Source: Streptomyces sp. B93 (lineage in GTDB: Bacteria > Actinomycetota > Actinomycetes > Streptomycetales > Streptomycetaceae). From it: DNA of 64,000 bases. The translations under genes were made by a program, and so were the position numbers. Location: assembly GCF_018070565.1 (NCBI RefSeq), contig NZ_JAGPXL010000003.1, forward strand, positions 1-64,000. Reading direction: 5' to 3'. Numbering within the stretch: position 1 is the first letter of the stretch; each line of letters opens with the position of its first letter. Shown one piece after another: positions 1 to 8,707 of this stretch. The notes beneath the pieces are model-generated. The model saw only the letters and a list, made by a program, of their open reading frames with translations, was not told where the DNA came from and did not search any database.

Positions 1-76
1 GTGGGGGGGGAGGGTGGGGCGCGGGGTGTGCGAGGGCGATCGGGCTGCGCCGGACCGGGGGTCGGGTCCGTCCGGC

Positions 77-2923
77 TCAGGAGCTGCGCCGTACCGGCGG
101 CCCGTCGAGGGCCAGGACCCGGGGCAGTTCCGAGCGCTTGGCGATGCCGAGCTTGGCGTAGACCTGGCCCAGGTGCCATTCGACGGTCTTCACGGACACG
201 TACAGCTCGCGGGAGATCTCCTTGTTGCTCAGCCCCTCGGCGGCCTTCTGCGCGACACGCTCCTCGGCGGGGGTGAGGGCCGTGCAGAGCCCGTCGCCGA
301 CCCGGGACAGCCGGGTACCGGCGAGGCGGAGTTCGGAGCGGGCGGCCGCGGCGACCGTGGCCGCGCCGATGCCGTGGGCCAGTTCGAGGCCCGCCGTGAG
401 CGGCTGCCGGGCCTGGGTGCGGTGGCCCGCCCGCCGCAGTGCCGAGCCGAGTTCGACCAGGGTGCGGGCGCGTTCCAGCGTGTCCGGTACGTCCTCCAGC
501 AGCCGGTCGGCGTCCTCCAGGCGGGCCAGCCCCTTGTCGCTGGTGACGCTGGCCAGCGTCCGCAGGGCGACCGCGAGGGGCCGGGCGGCACCGAAGGCGC
601 GGCAGCGGTTGACCTCCTCTAAGACGAGGGCGCGGGCGGCGCGCACACTGCCGGTCACGGCGAGGGCGCGGGCGGCGTCCGTGAGGTACTCGGTGGTGGC
701 GGACGGGTAGAGCCAGCCCTCGGCCAGGGCCAGGGCCCGGCAGGCGAGGAGTTCCTGGAGTCCGTCCTCGTCGCGGGCGAGGCGGATGCTGAGCCGCCCC
801 CGGGCCAGGCGCAGCGGGACGAACGGCGCGGCGTCGGGGAGCGTCCCGTCCAGGCCCGTGGCCTTGAGGAGTTCCTCGGCCTCGGCGGGCCGGTCGGTCT
901 CGATGAGGCAGTGCACGAGGACGGCGGCGGCGACGGGGACGCCGACCGGGGTGAGGTCGGTGGCGTGGTGGTCCCGCAGCACGGACCGGGCCACGGTCTC
1001 GGCCTCGGCGAGCCGTCCGGTGTCGAGCAGGACCCGGGCGCGCATGCTCTCGGCCGTGGTCGCGGTGAGCAGCCGCCCGTGGCGGGAGGCCTGGCGTGCG
1101 ACCCGGGTGAGGACCTGTTCGGCGGCGGGCAGGTCGTCGCACTGGGCGAGCATCCAGGCGGCGAGGGACACGGGCGGCAGTTCGACGTCCTGGTCGGGCA
1201 GGCGTACCCCGTCGGCGACGGCCGCGCCCGCGAACCGGGCGACCCGGCCGACGGGCAGCCCGCGGCTCCAGGCCTCGACGGCGGCGTGGGCGCGTACGGC
1301 CCCGGGGGGCAGGTCGTACGCGGGGGTGGCGCGGCTGCCGCCCCTGGACATCCGGGTCAGCACGCGTTCGATGAGGCGGGCCCGGGTGGTGACGGCGTCC
1401 TGAGGCCCGTCGGTGCCGCAGGACTGGCGTGCGACGTCCACCGCCTCCGGGTAGCGGCCGTCGGCGGCGAGGGCGAGGGCGAGTTCCGGGCGTACGGCGC
1501 GGATGACCTCGCGGTCGCGGGAGTGGTGGATGGCCTCCGCGAGGTGGCCGACGGCCGCCCGGTCGCGGGCCAGCAGTTCGGCGGAGCCGAGCTGGGCGAG
1601 CAGGTGCGCCCGGGCGGGGTCGGGCGTGGGCTCGGCGAGGGCGCGCCGCAGGTACCGTACGGCGGTGACGGGCTGGCCGGTGTGGACGGCCTGGCTGGAG
1701 GCGGAGCGCAGGACGCGCACGGCCCAGGGGGGCACCCCGGGTCCGGTGCGGCAGACGTGCTCGGCGACCGCGGCGGGGTCGGCGTCGGCCGCGTGCAGGC
1801 TGGCCGCGGCCCGACGGTGCGCCTGGTGGCGCTGTTGGGCGGTCATGTCGGCGTAGACGACGTGCCGGGCGACGGAGCTGTGGAAGGCGTACGGGGTGCC
1901 GGACCGCAGCAGCCCGGCGTCGCGCAGGTACTTGGCGGCCTCGTCGGCGCCGCTCTCGTCGAGGCCCGCGACGTCGGCGCTGTGCTGGGGCGCGGCGTCG
2001 GTGTCGAGGACGGCGGTGGCCTGGGCGAGGGCGACGGCCGGTTCGGGCAGTCGGCCGATGCTGCGCCGGATGTCCCAGGCGATGGAGGTGGGGCTGAGCA
2101 GCCGTAGGCGTGGTACGGCGGACGCCGTCGGCGGCAGGCCCCGTAACGCCATCTCCTTGGCCAGTTCGGTGAGGTGCAGCGGGTTGCCCTCGGTGATCTC
2201 CATGCAGCGGTGGACGACGGAGTCGTGCGGGGCGGTGCCGAGCTGGGTGGTGAGGACCTCGCGGGCCGCGCCCTCGCTGAGCGGGGCGAGCCGGGCGACG
2301 GTGGCCAGCGGCGAGGCCCGGGCGGACATGATGAGGTCCTGGGCGGCGTCGTGCGCGGAGGGGGCCGGGCAGTGGGCGAGGGCGACGAGGACGGACTCGC
2401 CCTCCAGCCGGTTGATCAGGTAGCTGATGAAGTGCAGGGAGAAGCGGTCGGCCCATTGGGCGTCGTCGACGACGAGCAGCAGGGGCTGCCGGGCGGAGAG
2501 GTTGCAGCACAGCCAGTACAGACCGTGCACGGTCGCGTACAGCTCGTCGTCGCCGAGCGCCGCGAGGCCGCCGCTGTGGTGGTCCTGGTCGTAGTCGAAG
2601 AGGGTCCGGATCAGCGCGGCGGGGCCGGTGAGCGCGGCGCCGTCGCCGGTTCCGGTGGGGTCGGCGGCCAGGAGTCGTTCGAAGAGCTGGCGTACGACGG
2701 TCCAGGGGAAGTCGCGTTCCAGTTCGCTGCCGCGGGCGTGCAGCACCGTGAAGCCCTGGGTCTGCGCGGCGACGCGGAGCGACTGGAGCAGGCTGGTCTT
2801 GCCGAGGCCGCCGGCGCCCTCGAAGGCCAGGACGGCACCGTCGCCGCCCATGGCCTGTTGCAGCGCCGACTGCACGAACCCTAATTCGCGATCTCGTTCC
2901 AGTAGTCGGTTTTCTCGACGCAC
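77..2923 (-). CDS. Large LuxR-family (LAL/MalT-like) ATP-binding transcriptional regulator
   Basis: A 948-residue regulator with an N-terminal AAA-type ATPase and a C-terminal LuxR helix-turn-helix. Walker A is GAGGLGKTS at about residues 36-44, a Walker B-like LLLVVDDAQW lies near 148-158, the middle is helical TPR-like sequence, and the last 70 residues carry LTPAEERVAQ followed by SNKEISRELYVSVKTVEWHL. Length and order fit the LAL family (MalT, PikD-like), which bind an inducer and ATP and activate transcription. The GTG start follows an AGGGGGA ribosome site at good spacing; an out-of-frame ATG nearby was not used. Three in-frame TTA codons (620-622, 2144-2146, 2882-2884) predict bldA dependence. 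Its target is unknown; the divergent ABC importer is the nearest candidate. Confidence 0.93.
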   Translation of the reverse strand: MRRENRLLERDRELGFVQSALQQAMGGDGAVLAFEGAGGLGKTSLLQSLRVAAQTQGFTVLHARGSELERDFPWTVVRQLFERLLAADPTGTGDGAALTGPAALIRTLFDYDQDHHSGGLAALGDDELYATVHGLYWLCCNLSARQPLLLVVDDAQWADRFSLHFISYLINRLEGESVLVALAHCPAPSAHDAAQDLIMSARASPLATVARLAPLSEGAAREVLTTQLGTAPHDSVVHRCMEITEGNPLHLTELAKEMALRGLPPTASAVPRLRLLSPTSIAWDIRRSIGRLPEPAVALAQATAVLDTDAAPQHSADVAGLDESGADEAAKYLRDAGLLRSGTPYAFHSSVARHVVYADMTAQQRHQAHRRAAASLHAADADPAAVAEHVCRTGPGVPPWAVRVLRSASSQAVHTGQPVTAVRYLRRALAEPTPDPARAHLLAQLGSAELLARDRAAVGHLAEAIHHSRDREVIRAVRPELALALAADGRYPEAVDVARQSCGTDGPQDAVTTRARLIERVLTRMSRGGSRATPAYDLPPGAVRAHAAVEAWSRGLPVGRVARFAGAAVADGVRLPDQDVELPPVSLAAWMLAQCDDLPAAEQVLTRVARQASRHGRLLTATTAESMRARVLLDTGRLAEAETVARSVLRDHHATDLTPVGVPVAAAVLVHCLIETDRPAEAEELLKATGLDGTLPDAAPFVPLRLARGRLSIRLARDEDGLQELLACRALALAEGWLYPSATTEYLTDAARALAVTGSVRAARALVLEEVNRCRAFGAARPLAVALRTLASVTSDKGLARLEDADRLLEDVPDTLERARTLVELGSALRRAGHRTQARQPLTAGLELAHGIGAATVAAAARSELRLAGTRLSRVGDGLCTALTPAEERVAQKAAEGLSNKEISRELYVSVKTVEWHLGQVYAKLGIAKRSELPRVLALDGPPVRRSS

Positions 2924-3067
2924 GAACTCATCCCCCTTGGACTCATGACTACGCCGCTGTGGAATGACGAAAAGAGATCTTCAACAAATGGACACGAGAA
3001 ATTGGATCAGTAACATTCAAGGACTACCGACGCATAAAAAAAGCCCCTCCTGCTTTTGTTTTCATTG

Positions 3068-3097
3068 GTGATGGATTCGTCAGTGATGGATTCGTCA
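3068..3097. repeat. 15-bp tandem direct repeat, two copies
   Basis: GTGATGGATTCGTCA occurs twice head to tail (3068-3082, 3083-3097) with no mismatch, in the AT-rich part of the intergenic region upstream of the LuxR regulator. Tandem copies of this size are typical of sites for dimeric regulators, but could also be a simple duplication. Confidence 0.7.
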
Positions 3098-3382
3098 AAG
3101 ACATCGCAATATCATCGGCCGTTCAACATTGAACCCCGGTGCGCCGACGCCAGGCAAGGATTCGTCAGCGGCCCTGGCCGATCAGCAGCACTTGACAGGT
3201 ACGGTCCTGACCACCGTGGTCCGCCCTTCCTCGTGGTCCCGGTGCCGCCAGTATCGTCCCCTGACCCGGGTGACGACAGGGGTATGCCCCCGGCATCGCC
3301 CCCGGTCCACGCCACCGGTGCCCGTGCCGGGGGCATCCCCGGTGGACAGGCGCCGTTTCCGGCGGGACCCTGCACCCATGAC

Positions 3383-3415
3383 GCGGGGGAACGGCGTCAG
3401 CGCCGTACCCCCCGC
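3383..3415. other. GC-rich hairpin in the importer leader region
   Basis: The stem pairs GCGGGGG-A-ACGGCG with CGCCGT-A-CCCCCCGC around the loop TCAG, with one A/A mismatch and one extra C. No gene ends nearby on either strand, so it is not an ordinary terminator. It may be a 5' leader structure or attenuator ahead of the ABC operon. Confidence 0.45.
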
Positions 3416-3654
3416 CCGTCTTGAGTAATGCTCGAGCTTTGCTTTATCGAAAATGAGACGGATCTACGGAACGGCTGGATCCGGGAGATCGCCTTTTACG
3501 GGAAGAGGCCGACCGGGACGCCTCGCCGCGACCCGGGGCGAGGCTCCCGGCACAGCCCCCGAGGACGCGCTGGGGGCGACCCCTGGGGTGGCCGCGCCCG
3601 GCGGTGACCAGACTCCGACGTGCCCCAACCGCTGCGGCCCCGGAGGTCCCACCC

Positions 3655-5229
3655 ATGTCCGTCCACCCGAACCCCCTCAGCAGGCGCCGCGCCATGGGCA
3701 TGGCGGCGGCCGGTGGAGCGGCCCTCTCGCTCCCGCTGCTGGGCGGATGCAGCGACGACGACACCGGCGAGGCGGCCACGCCCCGCGACGACGCCCCCGC
3801 CAGACCCCGGCGCGGCGGCACGCTCACCGCCGCCCTCGCCGGGGGCGGCCCGGCCGAGTCCCTCGACCCGTTCTCCGCCGCCAGCCCCGCCGACTTCGCC
3901 CGCAACCGCGTCATCTACGACGTCCTGTTCTGGTCGGCACACGACCAGGTCCAGCCCGGCCTCGCCCTGTCCGCGACCACCGCGCCGGGCGGCACCTCGT
4001 TCACCCTCAAGCTCCGCAAGGGCGTCGTGTGGCACGACGGTTCCCCGTTCGGGGCCAAGGACGTCGCCTTCACCCTGCGCTACGTCACCTCGCCCGACCG
4101 CACCTACCCGAGCGAGCTGTCCGGCTACATCGACCCCGCCGGGATCGAGGCCGAGGACGACCACACGCTCGTGGTGCCGCTGAGCCGCCCGATCGGCGAC
4201 CCGGCGGGCCTGCTCGCGGCCAACCAGATCTTCGTCCTCAAGGACGGCACCAAGGCCTTCGAGCCCGGCAAGGTCATGGGCACCGGACCGCTCAAGGTCA
4301 CCGACTTCGCTCCCGGCCGCTCCAGCACGCTGCGCCGCTTCGACGACCACTGGGACGGCGCCCCCTACCTCGACGAGCTGGTGGTGCTCAGCCTCAACGA
4401 CCCGCAGGCGCGGGTGAACGCGGTCCGCTCGGGCCAGGCCGACTTCGCCGCCGCGCTGCCGTACACGGAGGCCGCCAAGGGGCGCGGCGCCGGGCCCACC
4501 GTCGTCCACAAGGGCACCCGCAACGAACGCACCGGCTTCGGGTTCATGCTCTCCACCGGCCGCCCGCCCTTCGACGACCCCCGGGTGCGCAAGGCCGTCC
4601 GCCTCGCCGTCGACCGCCAGTCCCTCGTCGACACCGTCCTCCTCGGCTACGGCGAGGTCGGCAACGACCTGTACGGCGCGGGTGCGCAGTACTACGCCGA
4701 CGACCTGGAGCCCCTGGCCCGTGACGTGGACCAGGCCCGGAGCCTGCTGCGCGCCGCGGGCGCGGAGGGCGTGCAGATCACCGTGCGGTCGGCGGAGATC
4801 GAGACCGGCTGCAACGCCTCGGCCGAGCTGTTCGCCGAGCAGATGAAGGACATCGGGCTGAAGGTGAAGGCGCAGACGGTCAGCGCCGCCGAGTTCTTCG
4901 ACGTCAAGGCGATGGAGTCGGTGGACGCCGTCACCTTCGCCATCTACGGCTTCCCGTTGCAGGCCATCTACACCCGCACCGCGCTGCGGCCCTCGCTCGC
5001 CTTCGACGACCCGCAGTTCAAGCGCTCCCTGGCCGACGCGATCGCGGTGCGCGGGGCGGACGAACGGCAGCAGGCCTGGCGCCGGGTGCAGACCGCCATG
5101 CACGACCGGGGCAACTGGGTGGTGTGGGGCTTCGCCGACACCCTCAGCCTCGCGCGTGACCGGGTGCGGGGCGTCACCGGCCGCGGCACCGCCAAGTACC
5201 CGTACCTGGGCAAGGCCTGGCTGGCGTGA
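3655..5229 (+). CDS. ABC importer substrate-binding lipoprotein, peptide/nickel family (SBP_bac_5)
   Basis: Extracytoplasmic binding lipoprotein of a Dpp/Opp/Nik-type importer, 524 residues. The ATG at 3655 is preceded by GGAGG at 8 bases; the longer frame starting at 3604 has no such site. The N-terminus has a twin-arginine-like SRRRAMG, a hydrophobic stretch and the lipobox LGGC (Cys32), so it is probably a Tat-exported lipoprotein. The mature part opens with RRGGTLTAAL and has the usual family length. It is first of four coupled genes (overlaps of 4 bases). The substrate cannot be told from sequence: peptides are the family default, nickel or a metallophore are alternatives. Confidence 0.92.
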   Translation: MSVHPNPLSRRRAMGMAAAGGAALSLPLLGGCSDDDTGEAATPRDDAPARPRRGGTLTAALAGGGPAESLDPFSAASPADFARNRVIYDVLFWSAHDQVQPGLALSATTAPGGTSFTLKLRKGVVWHDGSPFGAKDVAFTLRYVTSPDRTYPSELSGYIDPAGIEAEDDHTLVVPLSRPIGDPAGLLAANQIFVLKDGTKAFEPGKVMGTGPLKVTDFAPGRSSTLRRFDDHWDGAPYLDELVVLSLNDPQARVNAVRSGQADFAAALPYTEAAKGRGAGPTVVHKGTRNERTGFGFMLSTGRPPFDDPRVRKAVRLAVDRQSLVDTVLLGYGEVGNDLYGAGAQYYADDLEPLARDVDQARSLLRAAGAEGVQITVRSAEIETGCNASAELFAEQMKDIGLKVKAQTVSAAEFFDVKAMESVDAVTFAIYGFPLQAIYTRTALRPSLAFDDPQFKRSLADAIAVRGADERQQAWRRVQTAMHDRGNWVVWGFADTLSLARDRVRGVTGRGTAKYPYLGKAWLA

Positions 5230-6185
5230 GGGGCGGCCTGCTGCGGTTCACCGCCCGGCGGCTCGGCGTCTGCGCCGTACTGCTCGCCCTGCTCAGCCTG
5301 GTCGTCTTCGTCGGCGTCGACCTGCTGCCCGGCGACCCGGCGACCAGCCGCCTCGGTGACCGGGCCACCCCCGAGCAGCTCGAGGCCGCCCGGGACCGGC
5401 TCGGCCTCGACGAGCCGCTCTGGCAGCGGTACACCGAGTGGGCCGGCGGTCTGCTGCGGGGCGACCTCGGCTCCTCGATGCTCAGCGGGGTGCCGGTCCG
5501 CTCGCTGATCGCCGACCGGCTCGGCAACTCGGTGCTCCTGGCCGGGCTCACGCTCGCCGCCGTCGTACCGCTGTCGCTGCTGCTCGGCGTCTGGGCGGGG
5601 GTGCGGCGCGGGCGGCTGCCCGACCGCACGGTGTCGACCGCGGCGGTCATCCTGGTGGCGCTGCCCGAGTACGTGGTCGCGGGCGTCCTCGTCCTGGTGC
5701 TGTCGGTGTGGCTCGGCTGGTTCCCGGCGGTGTCGGTGGCCCCGGCGTCCGACGGACTGCCGCTCGATTGGCGGCTGCTCACCCTGCCGTTGCTGAGTCT
5801 GCTGTCCCTGTCGCTCGCCCATGCCGTCCGGGTCATCCGGGCGGCGACGGCCGCCGCCCTGCGCGCCCCGCACGTCGAGACCGCCGGGCTCAACGGCACG
5901 CCCCGGCGCGCCGTGCTGCGCCGGGCCGTGCTGCCCGCCGTGCTCCCGGTCGCCGCGCAGATCTGGTGCGTCCTCGGCATCGGCCTGGTGGGCGGCGCCG
6001 TCCTGGTGGAGCGCGTCTACGGCTATCCGGGCATCGGTGAACTCCTCGTCGGCTCGGTGCAGTCCGGCGACATCCCCGTCGCCCAGGCGCTCGCCGTACT
6101 GCTGGGCGGCGCGACGCTCCTGGCGCTGGCCGCAGCGGACATCGCCGTCACCCTCACGACGCCCTGGAAGAGGACCGCGCCATGA
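5226..6185 (+). CDS. ABC importer permease (DppB/OppB-like)
   Basis: Inner-membrane permease of 319 residues, first of the heterodimeric pore pair. It has about six membrane segments, the early LLPGDPA and GDLGSSM motifs typical of DppB-like proteins, and an EAA-type coupling loop around NGTPRRAVLRRAVLP that contacts the ATPase. The GTG start overlaps the lipoprotein stop (GTGA), which implies translational coupling. Its stop overlaps the next permease in the same way. Confidence 0.93.
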   Translation: MRGGLLRFTARRLGVCAVLLALLSLVVFVGVDLLPGDPATSRLGDRATPEQLEAARDRLGLDEPLWQRYTEWAGGLLRGDLGSSMLSGVPVRSLIADRLGNSVLLAGLTLAAVVPLSLLLGVWAGVRRGRLPDRTVSTAAVILVALPEYVVAGVLVLVLSVWLGWFPAVSVAPASDGLPLDWRLLTLPLLSLLSLSLAHAVRVIRAATAAALRAPHVETAGLNGTPRRAVLRRAVLPAVLPVAAQIWCVLGIGLVGGAVLVERVYGYPGIGELLVGSVQSGDIPVAQALAVLLGGATLLALAAADIAVTLTTPWKRTAP

Positions 6186-7000
6186 CCTCCCGCACCACGC
6201 CCCGGCCGTCGTGGGGCGCGCTCGCCGCCTGCGCCGTGCTGGCGGCCGTCACCCTGCTGGCCCTCGTCGGGCCCTGGCTGGCGCCGCACTCCCCCACCGA
6301 GATCGTCGGGCGGCCCTACGCGGCGCCCGGCCAAGGGCTCCTCGGCACCGACCAGTTGGGCCGCGACGTGCTCTCCCGGGTGCTGCACGGAGGGCGCGGC
6401 GTGCTGCTGACCGCCGCGGTCACCACCGTCGCGGGTGCCGTCCTGGGCGCGGCCGTGGGTCTGACCGCCGCGCTCGCCGCGGTGCGCCGCCCCTGGGTGG
6501 ACAGCCTCGTGATGCGTCCCCTGGACGCGCTGCTCGCCATCCCGCCGCTGCTGCTGCTCCTGCTCTTCCTCACCGCGGCCCCCGGCCGCTGGAGCATCGT
6601 CGCGGCCGTCGTCGTGGTCAGTCTCCCGCTGTCCGCGCGTGTGGTGCGGGCGGCTGCGGGACCGGTCACCCGGCGCGCCCACGTGGAGGCCGCGGTCGCC
6701 CGGGGCGAACGGCTGCCCTGGCTGGTCGTCCGCGAACTGCTGCCCTTCGTCGCGGGACCGCTGCTGGCCGACGCCGCGGTCCGCTTCGTCCTCAGCGTCT
6801 ACCTCGTCGCCGCCGCGGGCTTCCTGGGCCTCGGCACCGGCACCGCCGACTGGGGCGTCCTCATCGCCGACGCCCTGCCCGGCGCTGAACTCCAGCCGTG
6901 GGCGCTCGCCGCGCCCGTGCTGCTGGTGGCCCTGCTGGCGGTCGCCGCCAACGTCCTGTCCGACGACATCGCCCGCCGCTCGCGGGCGCTCCAGGCATGA
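6182..7000 (+). CDS. ABC importer permease (DppC/OppC-like)
   Basis: Second permease subunit, 272 residues, about six membrane helices. The motif LLGTDQLGRDVLSR near residue 55 is the hallmark of DppC-type permeases, and the EAA-like loop follows HVEAAVARGE. ATG overlaps the preceding stop (ATGA) and its own stop overlaps the ATPase start, so the four-gene unit is made as one block. Confidence 0.93.
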   Translation: MTSRTTPRPSWGALAACAVLAAVTLLALVGPWLAPHSPTEIVGRPYAAPGQGLLGTDQLGRDVLSRVLHGGRGVLLTAAVTTVAGAVLGAAVGLTAALAAVRRPWVDSLVMRPLDALLAIPPLLLLLLFLTAAPGRWSIVAAVVVVSLPLSARVVRAAAGPVTRRAHVEAAVARGERLPWLVVRELLPFVAGPLLADAAVRFVLSVYLVAAAGFLGLGTGTADWGVLIADALPGAELQPWALAAPVLLVALLAVAANVLSDDIARRSRALQA

Positions 7001-8619
7001 GCGCCGGTCAGCGGCCCCTGGTCGCCGTCGAGGAGCTGACCGTCACCGCCGCGGGGCGGGTCGTCCTGGACGAGGTCAGCCTGACCGTTCCCGAGGGGGC
7101 CGCGGTGGGCCTCATCGGGGCCTCCGGCTGCGGCAAGACGACCACGGCCCTGGCCGTGCTCGGCCACCTCCGCGAGGGGATGCTGCGCTCGTCGGGCACG
7201 GTGCGCGTCCGGGGCGACGAGGTCTTCCCGGCACCGCCCTGGCTGCGCGGCCGGACGGTGGCGTACGTCCCCCAGGACCCGGGGCACGCCCTCAACCCGT
7301 ACCGGCGCGTCGGCGCGGCGCTGCTGGACTCCCTGCCGGAGCAGCCCGTGCGGCGGGAACGTCCCCGGGCGGTCGCCGAACTGCTGGCCCGCGTGGGACT
7401 GCCCACCGACCGGGACTTCGCCCGCCGCTACCCGCACCAGCTCTCCGGCGGGCAGCAGCAGCGCGTCGCCCTCGGCATGGCCCTCGGCCGCGCCCCCGCC
7501 CTGCTGATCCTCGACGAGCCGACCACGGGCCTCGACCCGGCCACCAAGGAGGGCATCGTCGGGGAACTGCGGCGCATCCACCACTCCGGCACGGCCCTGC
7601 TGTGGATCAGCCATGACGTCGACACCCTGGCCCGGTCGGTGGACCGGGTGGTCACCATGGCGGCCGGACGCGTCGAGAGCGACCGGCCGTCCGCCGTACG
7701 GGACGGGGGGCGGCTCCGAGCGGTCACACCGGCCGCCGCGCCCACCGGGGTGCCGGGGGACGCCGGGGTGGCGGGGGACGCCGGGATGCCGGGGGACGCC
7801 GGGATGCCGGGGGACGCCGGGATGCCGGGGGACGCCGGGATGCCGGGGGACGCCGGGGTCGTCCGCTCCGGTGAACCGGTGCTCCGCGCGCGGGGCATCA
7901 CCACCGGCTACTCCGGCGCCCGCCCCGTCCTGTCCGACGTGGGCCTCGATGTGACCCCGGGCGAGTGCGTGGCCGTCCTGGGGGTCTCCGGCACCGGCAA
8001 GACCACCCTCGGCCGCTGTCTGGCCGGGCTGCACCAGCCGCGCGCCGGGACGCTGTCGCTGGACGGCACACCCGTGCCGTGGGACGCGCGCCGCCGTGAC
8101 CGCGCCCAGCGGGCGGCCCTGCAACTGGTCGCGCAGAACCCGGCGGAGGCGCTGCACCCCCGGCAGACCGTGCGCACCGCCCTCGTCCGTCCCCTGCGGC
8201 TGCTGCGCGGTACCACCGACCGCGAACGGCTCGCCGCCCAGGTCGACGACCTGCTGCGCACGGTCCGGCTGCGCCCCGAGCACGCGGACCGGCTGCCCGG
8301 TGAGCTGTCCGGCGGCGAACGGCAACGGGTCGCGCTGGCCCGGGCGCTGGCGGCCGGACCGCGCGTCGTCGTCTGCGACGAGAGCACCTCGGCCCTGGAC
8401 CCGGACACCGAGGCGGAGATCCTCACGGTGCTCGACGACGCCCGGCGGGAACTGGGCCTCGCCGTCGTCCTCATCACCCACAGCCTCGACGTCGCCGCCC
8501 GCGCGGACCGCGTCCTCACCGTGGCCGACGGCCGCATCACGGAGGCCACCGGCCCACCGCCCGGCCTCCCCTCCCCCGTGACCGTCGCACCGCGCCGGGG
8601 GCCGGCCGGGGCCCGCTAG
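6997..8619 (+). CDS. ABC importer ATPase, two fused nucleotide-binding domains (DppD-DppF type)
   Basis: A 540-residue protein joining two ATPase domains usually encoded separately. Domain 1: Walker A GASGCGKTT (about 41-49), signature LSGGQQQR, Walker B LLILDEPTTG. Domain 2: Walker A GVSGTGKTT, signature LSGGERQR, Walker B VVVCDESTSALD, the E-to-D-E pattern being intact. The linker contains six tandem GMPGDA-type hexapeptides. ATG at 6997 overlaps the permease stop; a longer frame upstream would overlap the permease heavily and is rejected. It powers import through the two permeases just upstream. Confidence 0.93.
   Translation: MSAGQRPLVAVEELTVTAAGRVVLDEVSLTVPEGAAVGLIGASGCGKTTTALAVLGHLREGMLRSSGTVRVRGDEVFPAPPWLRGRTVAYVPQDPGHALNPYRRVGAALLDSLPEQPVRRERPRAVAELLARVGLPTDRDFARRYPHQLSGGQQQRVALGMALGRAPALLILDEPTTGLDPATKEGIVGELRRIHHSGTALLWISHDVDTLARSVDRVVTMAAGRVESDRPSAVRDGGRLRAVTPAAAPTGVPGDAGVAGDAGMPGDAGMPGDAGMPGDAGMPGDAGVVRSGEPVLRARGITTGYSGARPVLSDVGLDVTPGECVAVLGVSGTGKTTLGRCLAGLHQPRAGTLSLDGTPVPWDARRRDRAQRAALQLVAQNPAEALHPRQTVRTALVRPLRLLRGTTDRERLAAQVDDLLRTVRLRPEHADRLPGELSGGERQRVALARALAAGPRVVVCDESTSALDPDTEAEILTVLDDARRELGLAVVLITHSLDVAARADRVLTVADGRITEATGPPPGLPSPVTVAPRRGPAGAR
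7747..7854 (+). repeat. 18-bp minisatellite, six copies, in the ATPase linker
   Basis: Six consecutive in-frame 18-base units encode GVPGDA, GVAGDA and then four identical GMPGDA units. The last four units are identical at DNA level, which suggests recent slippage expansion. The repeat sits between the two nucleotide-binding domains, where length changes should be tolerated. Confidence 0.95.
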
Positions 8620-8648
8620 GTCGCCCTGGGGGCCCGGTCGACGGGCGA

Positions 8649-8671
8649 TTGTCAGTGGCCGGTGTCACGCT
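8649..8671 (+). promoter_or_regulatory. RecA-NDp/PafBC-like promoter for the VOC gene
   Basis: TTGTCAGTG, 8 bases, then CACGCT. The first block and the following GC match the -35 part of the actinobacterial LexA-independent DNA-damage promoter (TTGTCAGTGGC-N6-TAGggT) exactly; the -10 part keeps only A at position 2 and T at position 6. It lies 36 bases upstream of the VOC start. Confidence 0.5.
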
Positions 8672-8707
8672 GGGGGCACACACGATCTGCGGAAGGGAAT
8701 CATCGTC

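Larger units (their letters stand above)
2924..3654. other. 731-base gene-free divergent intergenic region
   Basis: Lies between the LuxR regulator (leftward) and the ABC importer operon (rightward). The first 200 bases are unusually AT-rich for this genome. It holds a 15-base tandem repeat (3068-3097), the imperfect palindrome GTTCAA-CA-TTGAAC (3121-3134) and a strong GC hairpin (3383-3415). No open frame here has convincing codon bias or homology. It probably carries both divergent promoters and LuxR binding sites; I could not place -10/-35 boxes with confidence. Confidence 0.6.

Noticed and set aside
1..76. Small plus-strand frame at the window edge
   Set aside because: Only 76 bases before the regulator stop; no ribosome site or motif and it continues as a shadow into the regulator.
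911..2884. Long plus-strand open frames antisense to the LuxR regulator
   Set aside because: High-GC shadow frames; Gly/Val/Arg-rich and without motifs, while the minus strand carries Walker and HTH motifs.
3056..3424. Open frame of 122 residues in the 731-base intergenic region
   Set aside because: Its start lies in the AT-rich repeat, the translation is Pro/Gly-rich with no domain, and codon bias does not match real genes around it.
3496..5103. Long minus-strand frame across the binding lipoprotein gene
   Set aside because: Composition-driven mirror of the plus-strand gene, which has a lipobox and family motifs.
7747..7854. Tandem array as a CRISPR
   Set aside because: Units are 18 bases with no spacers and stay in frame inside an ATPase linker.
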